From: Deltaproteobacteria bacterium
Lineage (GTDB): Bacteria > Desulfobacterota > Desulfobacteria > Desulfobacterales > ETH-SRB1
Length of the DNA: 19,894 nucleotides
Direction: 5' to 3'
NCBI GenBank assembly: GCA_019314185.1
Contig: JAFCZU010000016.1
Location: forward strand, 1-19,894
In this document: piece after piece, positions 15,243 through 19,894 of the stretch
How the letters are laid out: each line of letters starts with the position of its first letter
Position numbering within the stretch: position 1 is the first letter of the stretch
Notes under the pieces: generated by a model
The model's database searches: none
Seen by the model: only the letters and a program-made list of their open reading frames with translations
Told to the model about the DNA's origin: nothing
Position numbers and translations under genes: made by a program

Positions 15243-15464
15243 TTATGGAACAGGATCAAAACCTCCAGGATTAAACGGGTGGCACCGCAAAATTCTCTTT
15301 AAAGCAAGAAAAGATCCCGTAAACAGGCCATAACGTAAAACAGCCTGATATGCATACTCAGAACAGGTTGGATAAAATCGACATGAAGGGCCTAAAACAG
15401 GAGATAGTATATATTGATATGCCCTGATAAGAAATAAAGCAGGAATTACAATTGTTTTTTTAAT
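15243..15464 (-). CDS. yidD: Membrane protein insertion efficiency factor YidD, apparent AUU start
   Basis: A 73-residue YidD (UPF0161) protein, with the family pattern intact from an amphipathic [16 protein letters not shown] helix through [19 protein letters not shown] to [16 protein letters not shown]. The three cysteines are Cys28, Cys34 and Cys61. YidD assists YidC-dependent insertion at the inner membrane. No ATG, GTG or TTG lies where the family begins. Instead an ATT codon at 15464-15462 sits eight bases after a GGAG (complement of 15473-15476) and overlaps the rnpA stop as ATTAA. I take this as a rare AUU start. The alternative is an in-frame TTG at 15554, adding 30 residues inside rnpA without Shine-Dalgarno. 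Confidence 0.88.
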   Translation of the reverse strand: MKKTIVIPALFLIRAYQYILSPVLGPSCRFYPTCSEYAYQAVLRYGLFTGSFLALKRILRCHPFNPGGFDPVP

Positions 15465-15813
15465 GATTAATACTCCTGGATATTTTGTCAAAGATATTGC
15501 ACAGGGATAAAAACACCTGCTGCGATGATAATCCAGCGACTTCTCGCTTGGCAATTATATTTATATCTAAATCACCCCTGATAATATGCCTGTTTAGTCG
15601 AAAGTATTCACGTAACAAACGCTTAATTCTGTTGCGAGTTACAGCGTGTCCAACCCTTTTCGTCACTGTAATGCCTATACGCGTTCTCTTAAAACGACCA
15701 GGAGTAAATATTGCAATAAAATGCCTGTTTTGTACTTTGCTCCCGAATGTTGATACTTTATAAAACTCCGGACGTTTTAACAGCCTGTCTGTTTTTGGGA
15801 AAAAAAAGTGCAC
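15460..15813 (-). CDS. rnpA: Ribonuclease P protein component RnpA
   Basis: A basic 117-residue protein that partners the catalytic RNase P RNA in tRNA 5'-end maturation. Family landmarks: [15 protein letters not shown] (3-17), [20 protein letters not shown] (43-62) with the RNR box NRIKRLLRE (61-69), and a late [12 protein letters not shown] propose GTG 15813, which gives the usual short lead before the first Phe and has a GAGG about 11 bases upstream. ATG 15861 (133 residues), 21 bases past the rpmH stop, lacks a Shine-Dalgarno but is a real alternative. The stop codon overlaps the proposed yidD start. It lies between rpmH and yidD as in most bacteria. Confidence 0.93.
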   Translation of the reverse strand: MHFFFPKTDRLLKRPEFYKVSTFGSKVQNRHFIAIFTPGRFKRTRIGITVTKRVGHAVTRNRIKRLLREYFRLNRHIIRGDLDINIIAKREVAGLSSQQVFLSLCNIFDKISRSINH

Positions 15814-15882
15814 AAGATGTTTAGCCTCAATATGTTCATAAGGACAGCTCCATCGCTTCATCAGATGAAACCATAATAACAA

Positions 15883-16017
15883 TCAAACAGTTAAACGGAC
15901 CCTGCCCTTGGCTCTTCGCCTGTTAATCACTCTTTTTCCCTGTTTTGTTGACATCCTTTTCAAAAAACCGTGTGTTCTGGCTCGCTTAATTCTACTTGGC
16001 TGATATGTTCTTTTCAT
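15883..16017 (-). CDS. rpmH: 50S ribosomal protein L34
   Basis: A 44-residue, extremely basic protein: [18 protein letters not shown], then a [20 protein letters not shown] run, ending VRLTV. This is the standard L34 sequence and length (44-46). L34 is a late-assembling component of the large ribosomal subunit. It is short enough to be missed by a length-filtered ORF search. A GAGGA Shine-Dalgarno (complement of 16026-16030) lies eight bases from the ATG. It heads the cluster with rnpA, yidD, yidC, jag and mnmE, and a terminator-like hairpin precedes it in its own leader. Confidence 0.98.
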   Translation of the reverse strand: MKRTYQPSRIKRARTHGFLKRMSTKQGKRVINRRRAKGRVRLTV

Positions 16018-16046
16018 AATACAAATCCTCTTACTGTTAGTTATCT

Positions 16047-16077
16047 AAAAAAGCTTTTGCGTGCAACGCACAAGCTT
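16047..16077 (-). terminator. Intrinsic terminator-like hairpin in the rpmH leader
   Basis: On the minus strand AAGCTT pairs with AAGCTT (16072-16077 with 16051-16056). After one mismatch the stem continues TGCGT/ACGCA around a three-base loop, followed at once by TTTT (16050-16047). The run ends 29 bases before the rpmH ATG. It could stop read-through from the radical SAM gene or act as an attenuator. Confidence 0.6.
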
Positions 16078-16118
16078 GCCTGGGCTTGAGTTTCTCTTTA
16101 GCAGAAAACGTTTTTGTT

Positions 16119-16146
16119 AACATATTAATGTTGATGGCTTCGTAAA
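16119..16146 (-). promoter_or_regulatory. Candidate rpmH promoter at repeat-element edge
   Basis: On the minus strand TTTACG (16146-16141) and TATGTT (16124-16119), each four of six to the sigma-70 consensus, are spaced 16 bases. The -35 lies inside the end of the miniature element. If it is real, the transcript would pass through the terminator-like hairpin before rpmH. This is weak evidence from box matching only. Confidence 0.25.
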
Positions 16147-16335
16147 AAGTTTTTTGTAAACGACTTTGAGCATTTTGGGGAAAAAGCAATTAAGATGTTC
16201 ATCGTTAAGAAATGCAAGCTGTTTAAAACCATCAGGCCGAGTTCTTGCGTTGGTTTTTATATTTTAGATGAACATCTTAATTGCGCCCAAAATGGTTATG
16301 AAGTGAACAAAATGGACTTTTTGCGAGGCTATCAA
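16131..16335 (+). mobile_element. Miniature inverted-repeat element, copy 2 (upstream of rpmH)
   Basis: A 205-base non-coding element. Its 20-base ends (16131-16150 and 16316-16335) pair at 17 positions. Pairing can be extended outward with a small gap to TTGTTAAC/GTTAACAA, near 16114-16347. Inside, an 18-base perfect inverted repeat runs from GCAATTAAGATGTTCATC (16186-16203) to its complement (16267-16284). It aligns with the reverse complement of 12381-12562. No ORF or transposase is present, so it is a MITE-like unit that probably needs an enzyme supplied elsewhere. It lies between the radical SAM gene and rpmH. Confidence 0.78.
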
Positions 16336-16350
16336 TATTGTTAACAATAT
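16335..16350. repeat. 16-base perfect palindrome downstream of the radical SAM gene
   Basis: ATATTGTTAACAATAT is a perfect palindrome abutting the outer end of the miniature element and lying 39 bases past the radical SAM stop. It may be part of the element's target or extended terminal repeat, or a protein-binding site. Confidence 0.45.
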
Positions 16351-16388
16351 AATTTAAACCATTATGTTTAACATATGTTTTTATAAAG

Positions 16389-18875
16389 TCAAGAACGGAT
16401 TGTCTGCTTTACAATTTTCGCCTGTTTTAATTCCTCTTCAGGAAGCCCGAAAATCCCCTTAATAACATCAAGCGGCCTGATTGCCTTTCCTTGTTCAGAC
16501 CTTATCGTCATGTGTAATTTACAGGGCATAACAATATCTATCTTCAAGATCAAATCTTTCAAGTCTATTTTCTTTGTTTTTCCTTTCCGGTTTGAACGAG
16601 TATACATAAATTCAGTACTATCATTAAAAGCTTTAAATGCCTTTTCGTTAAAAAAACCGTCTTTTATTGTAACCACATATTCAACTGAATTTAATTTGTT
16701 TTTTGCACCTAAAGCAGCGGCCTGACAATCGCAAACTAAAAGACCTTCCGGAAGCTGGTTGTTTAAAAAACCAGTCATTGTCTCAGGTCTTATGTTGCAT
16801 GGTACGGTCAAATATAAAATTTCATTAAGGCTCTCCATGCCCACGGGAAGCGGATCATCAAAAGAGATTTTAGGCTTGGGATGAAAACCCTCTGAATACT
16901 TGACCGGTATTCCAGAACGCCTTAAGGCTCGCAAAAATATATTGGCCAGTTCAAGATGACCAAAATATTTAGCCTGACCCTGTTTTGAATAAATAATCTT
17001 AACTTTTTTGTAATTATTTTCTTTTCTGTTTTGAACAACAGCCTCTTCGTTAGGTTGTGTCGTCACAGAATCAATCCTATATTTATTCTCACAAACCTCA
17101 TAAATCTTTGGCTTAATTTTTTCAAAATCGCATACACCACAACCATTACAATCACCCCGGCGACAGTCTGGCGTAAGAGCACCATTAAAAGCTTTATCCC
17201 TTTCAGCCGCTAAAAACTCCTTTGTAACACCTGTGTCAATATGATCCCAAGGCAAAGGATCCATAACATTCCCCGGACCTTTTGCATATAAATTTATATC
17301 CACACCTTCTCTGGAAAACGACTCTTCCCACAATCCATACTGAAACCTGTCACTCCAGCCGTCAAATTTACACCCTCTTTTATATGCATCTACCAACAAT
17401 CGGCTGAGCCGCCTGTCTCCCCTGGCAAAAACCCCTTCAACAATGCTTACTTCAGGATTCTGCCACTTAAAGTGAATTCCGGGCATCCTAAGATCTTTTT
17501 TCAGCCGGCCCAGCTTCTCCTTTGATTCTTCCAGAGTAAGCTGCGGCGACCATTGAAAAGGGGTATGCGACTTTGGAATAAATGTTGTCACGCTGACATT
17601 TATCTTCCCCCTGTGCCCTTTTGGTCCTTTTATTTTACGAAGTTCCTTTACAAGTGTCACGATAGATTGCAAATCATCATCTGTTTCTGTGGGAAGCCCT
17701 ATCATAAAATACAGCTTTATGACCTGCCAGCCCAGGCTGAATGCATTATAAACAGTTTCAAATATCTCCTTTTCTGAAATATTTTTATTGATAACATCCC
17801 TGAGCCTCTGGCTGCCAGCCTCTGGCGCAATAGTAAAACCTGTTTTTCTAACCCTTTTAATAAGTTTCATCAGTTGCGGAGTTAATGTGCCGGCTCGCAG
17901 AGAAGGCAGAGAAACAGCTATATGCCTTGAATCACACCTGTCCATCAGGCTTTCCATAAGGGGGTTTAGGGATGTATAATCGCCGGTGCTGAGTGACAAC
18001 AAAGAAAGCTCATCATAACCGGTTGCGGCAAGAGCTTTTTCTGCCAGCTCAAGCACGGTCTCCGGAGATCTTTCACGCACAGGACGATAAATCATCCCTG
18101 CCTGACAGAACCGGCATCCTCTTGTGCATCCCCTTGATACTTCAAGCCTTAGACGATCATGTATAGGTCTTGCGTAAGGAATTATCGGAGAATCCGGAAA
18201 GGGCGCCTCGTTGAGATCACCGATAATAGCCCTTGTAACTTTTTTGCAATCCGAAAATGCCGGTATATATACGCCGGTAATCTTATATAGCTCTCTTAAC
18301 AGGGTTTCTTTGTCAGGATAGGCATTATCCTTCCAGGAAAGCCACACGCGCGCAATATCCATTACCACTTCTTCACCATCTCCAACGACTATGGCATCAA
18401 AGAAGTCAGCAACCGGTTCCGGATTGCTTGTACAGGGACCACCGGCAATAATCAGCGGGTATGAATTATCCCTTTGACTCGAATAAAACGGAATGTTTGC
18501 AAGATCGAGAATTGTAAGAACATTTGTATAATTCAGTTCGTAAAGCAGGCTGAAGCCGATAATATCAAAACTGTTCAAAGGACTGTGTGATTCCATAGAC
18601 ACAAGGGGAATCTGCGAGGATCTTATATATGACTCCATATCAAGGTCCGGCGCATAAACCCGTTCTGCAGCTATCTCTTTGTGTTTGTTGAGGATATGAT
18701 AAAGTATCTGAATGCCGAAATGAGATGTGCCGATCTCATACAGATCCGGAAACGCCAGAGCAATCTTTAGCTTGGCCTTGTCCGGATCTTTTTTTATGGA
18801 GTTTATTTCCGTACCGAGATACCGGCTTGATCGTTCTATCAGGGGCAGGATGTCTTGAAGATTTTTAATAGTCAT
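16389..18875 (-). CDS. B12-domain radical SAM protein fused to DUF2344
   Basis: An 828-residue protein resembling the TIGR03960-type radical SAM family joined to a TIGR03936/DUF2344 tail. An N-terminal cobalamin-binding-like domain spans about 35-215. The radical SAM core starts at RLEVSRGCTRGCRFCQAG, with CxxxCxxC at Cys250, Cys254 and Cys257, and runs to about 470. A second cysteine set, CRRGDCNGCGVC (571-582), may bind another cluster. The DUF2344 part (about 622-828) contains KYFGHLELANIFLRALRRSG and FHPKPKISFDDPLPVGMES. The substrate is unknown to me; in related genomes such genes often neighbour ribonuclease G, which is absent here. ATG 18875 has no clear Shine-Dalgarno, and a 7-bp tandem repeat begins 11 bases upstream. 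Confidence 0.9.
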   Translation of the reverse strand: MTIKNLQDILPLIERSSRYLGTEINSIKKDPDKAKLKIALAFPDLYEIGTSHFGIQILYHILNKHKEIAAERVYAPDLDMESYIRSSQIPLVSMESHSPLNSFDIIGFSLLYELNYTNVLTILDLANIPFYSSQRDNSYPLIIAGGPCTSNPEPVADFFDAIVVGDGEEVVMDIARVWLSWKDNAYPDKETLLRELYKITGVYIPAFSDCKKVTRAIIGDLNEAPFPDSPIIPYARPIHDRLRLEVSRGCTRGCRFCQAGMIYRPVRERSPETVLELAEKALAATGYDELSLLSLSTGDYTSLNPLMESLMDRCDSRHIAVSLPSLRAGTLTPQLMKLIKRVRKTGFTIAPEAGSQRLRDVINKNISEKEIFETVYNAFSLGWQVIKLYFMIGLPTETDDDLQSIVTLVKELRKIKGPKGHRGKINVSVTTFIPKSHTPFQWSPQLTLEESKEKLGRLKKDLRMPGIHFKWQNPEVSIVEGVFARGDRRLSRLLVDAYKRGCKFDGWSDRFQYGLWEESFSREGVDINLYAKGPGNVMDPLPWDHIDTGVTKEFLAAERDKAFNGALTPDCRRGDCNGCGVCDFEKIKPKIYEVCENKYRIDSVTTQPNEEAVVQNRKENNYKKVKIIYSKQGQAKYFGHLELANIFLRALRRSGIPVKYSEGFHPKPKISFDDPLPVGMESLNEILYLTVPCNIRPETMTGFLNNQLPEGLLVCDCQAAALGAKNKLNSVEYVVTIKDGFFNEKAFKAFNDSTEFMYTRSNRKGKTKKIDLKDLILKIDIVMPCKLHMTIRSEQGKAIRPLDVIKGIFGLPEEELKQAKIVKQTIRS

Positions 18876-18886
18876 GGTATTTAAAA

Positions 18887-18961
18887 GTATTAAGTATTAA
18901 GTATTAAGTATTAAGTATTAAGTATTAAGTATTAAGTATTAAGTGTTAAGTGTTAAGTGTT
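18887..18961. repeat. 7-bp tandem repeat (GTATTAA)8-(GTGTTAA)2
   Basis: Eight perfect GTATTAA units (18887-18942) are followed by two GTGTTAA variants (18943-18956) and a partial unit. The array lies between the divergent radical SAM and protease genes, in the 5' leader of the former. On the minus strand the unit reads TTAATAC, giving a ladder of -10-like hexamers. Copy number is likely to vary by slippage. Confidence 0.95.
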
Positions 18962-18974
18962 TTGTCCTAACACC

Positions 18975-19004
18975 TGCTGAATTCGATTTTTTACTAATTC
19001 AGCA
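18975..19004. repeat. 9-bp inverted repeat upstream of protease gene
   Basis: TGCTGAATT (18975-18983) and AATTCAGCA (18996-19004) pair perfectly around a 12-base A+T-rich spacer, about 60 bases before the protease start codon. The arrangement suits a dimeric regulator operator or a hairpin. No known operator name is claimed. Confidence 0.5.
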
Positions 19005-19021
19005 AACTTATATCATAATCA

Positions 19022-19037
19022 TCATTATTAATAATGA
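19022..19037. repeat. 16-base palindrome in protease leader
   Basis: TCATTATTAATAATGA is a perfect palindrome 25 bases upstream of the protease ATG. It could be an operator or overlap the promoter -10. Confidence 0.5.
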
Positions 19038-19040
19038 CAA

Positions 19041-19056
19041 ACCTTTTTAAAAAGGT
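19041..19056 (+). promoter_or_regulatory. Palindrome enclosing the protease Shine-Dalgarno
   Basis: ACCTTTTTAAAAAGGT is a perfect 16-base palindrome. In RNA it can fold as a six-bp stem ACCUUU/AAAGGU with a UUAA loop. Its 3' arm contains AAAGG, the only Shine-Dalgarno for the protease gene, seven bases from the ATG. Folding would hide the ribosome site, and the weak A-U-rich stem would open easily on warming. Confidence 0.45.
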
Positions 19057-19062
19057 ATCACA

Positions 19063-19894
19063 ATGCAGAAATATAAAGCATTTTTTTGTTTAATTATAGC
19101 TTTTTTTGCAACACTTATTTTTTGCCTGCCAGGCTATACAGCGGAATATGAACGGGAAAACCCGGTTGTAAAGGCTGTCCGCAAGGTCAGCCCTGCGGTT
19201 GTGAACATAAATTCGGAATATGAGGTCCGCAGGCGTGTCAATCCTTTCTCCGGTTTCAGCAGAGATCCTTTTTTTGATTCCTTTTTCAAAGACTTTTTTG
19301 ACCCCGGTTTTGAGCAGCGCTACAAAAGAACCAGCCTGGGCTCAGGCGTTATTATCGACGGGAAGCGGGGCCTTATCCTCACAAATGCACATGTGCTTGC
19401 AAAAAGCGCAACCATAACTGTTATTCTAAATGATGAACGTAAATTTGATGCCCGAATTATAGGCGCTGATCCTGATTCTGATCTCGCTGTGCTGCGAATA
19501 TCATCAAAAAATCCTCTTCCTGCCGTTGAGATGGGCGACTCCAACGATCTTATGATAGGGGAAACAATTATAGCAATAGGCAATCCTTTCGGGTTTTCCA
19601 ATACAGTAACAACAGGGGTTATAAGCGCTATAAACCGAAGCATCAGAGCGGATGATGCTGTTTATCATGATTTTATACAGCTGGACGCCTCCATTAATCC
19701 CGGCAACAGCGGAGGGGCGCTTCTGAACATAAACGGCGAACTTATCGGAATCAATACCGCAATTTATGCAAAAGCCCAGGGAATAGGCTTTGCCATACCC
19801 ATCAACAAAGCAAAAAGGATTGTATCAGACCTTATTCAATACGGAAAGGTCGTTCAAATATGGCTTGGCTTAACCGTGCAGGATCTTGATAAAA
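19063..19894 (+). CDS. DegP/DegQ-type periplasmic serine protease (cut by window end)
   Basis: 277 residues are visible; the frame is open at the right edge, so the PDZ domains lie beyond it. A signal peptide spans about residues 1-27 (hydrophobic CLIIAFFATLIFCLPG, cleavage probably after GYTA). The trypsin-like domain follows, with the triad His110 (LTNAHV), Asp140 (DSDLAVL) and Ser216 (INPGNSGGALL). AIGNPFGFSNTVTTGVISA (171-189) and GIGFAIPI (240-247) are typical of HtrA proteins. A Phe/Asp-rich loop, DPFFDSFFKDFFDP (68-81), precedes the core, as in many DegQ/DegP homologues. These enzymes degrade or refold misfolded envelope proteins. The leader carries three palindromes, suggesting control. 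DegP versus DegQ cannot be decided from this part. Confidence 0.93.
   Translation, partial: MQKYKAFFCLIIAFFATLIFCLPGYTAEYERENPVVKAVRKVSPAVVNINSEYEVRRRVNPFSGFSRDPFFDSFFKDFFDPGFEQRYKRTSLGSGVIIDGKRGLILTNAHVLAKSATITVILNDERKFDARIIGADPDSDLAVLRISSKNPLPAVEMGDSNDLMIGETIIAIGNPFGFSNTVTTGVISAINRSIRADDAVYHDFIQLDASINPGNSGGALLNINGELIGINTAIYAKAQGIGFAIPINKAKRIVSDLIQYGKVVQIWLGLTVQDLDK

Noticed and set aside
18887..18961. Could the 7-bp array be a CRISPR or iteron array?
   Set aside because: There are no spacers between units and the unit is too short. It lacks the iteron context of a replication gene or a DnaA box, so it is a simple tandem repeat.
1..19894. tRNA, rRNA, riboswitch and CRISPR genes
   Set aside because: I looked for cloverleaf, T-loop and conserved aptamer cores by eye on both strands and saw none I could support.

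Overview
The window reads as chromosomal DNA of moderate-to-low GC from a Gram-negative, anaerobe-like bacterium, most likely a Desulfobacterota member of the Desulfobacteraceae type. This is inferred from gene content and layout: the rpmH-rnpA-yidD-yidC-jag-mnmE cluster, a fused ADP-forming acyl-CoA synthetase, the long B12-domain radical SAM protein with a DUF2344 tail, a GxxExxY remnant, and many short structured intergenic repeats. No database search was possible, so the lineage call is an inference. I see no rRNA, tRNA, CRISPR array, prophage or intact insertion sequence.

Layout. 1-5082 is on the + strand: a two-CBS-domain protein, yraN overlapping rsmI (16S rRNA methyltransferase), a 720-residue ADP-forming acyl-CoA synthetase, and a 4'-phosphopantetheinyl transferase. 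A stem-loop at 5089-5120 lies between the convergent phosphopantetheinyl transferase and serC. serC (-) and hisD (+) diverge around 6387-6624. 7936-8538 is a 600-base gap with several hairpins and no gene I would defend. 8539-10407 is a tightly overlapping three-gene minus-strand operon: a YkgJ-like Cys-cluster protein, a 116-residue unknown protein, and a PrmA-like methyltransferase with a helix-rich, possibly winged-helix N-terminus. 10522-10750 is a decayed GxxExxY gene.

10935-16017 is the conserved origin-type cluster on the minus strand, in transcription order rpmH, rnpA, yidD, yidC, jag, mnmE: ribosomal protein L34, RNase P protein, two membrane-insertion proteins, an RNA-binding KH/R3H protein, and the tRNA-modification GTPase. 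A perfect 16-bp ParB-type parS palindrome touches the mnmE stop codon. dnaA, mnmG, rsmG, parA and parB, common companions of this cluster, are not in the window. 16389-18875 is the radical SAM/DUF2344 gene (-). 19063 to the right edge is the start of a secreted DegP/DegQ-type serine protease (+), cut by the window end.

The most notable observations lie between or at the edges of genes. They are two diverged copies of a miniature inverted-repeat element in opposite orientation (12381-12562 and 16131-16335), an apparent AUU start codon for yidD overlapping the rnpA stop, a 7-bp tandem repeat 11 bases from the radical SAM start codon, a palindrome containing the Shine-Dalgarno of the DegP-like gene, and a terminator-like hairpin in the rpmH leader. 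No wholly new multi-gene system is evident. The closest candidate is the coupled YkgJ-like/116-aa/PrmA-like operon.
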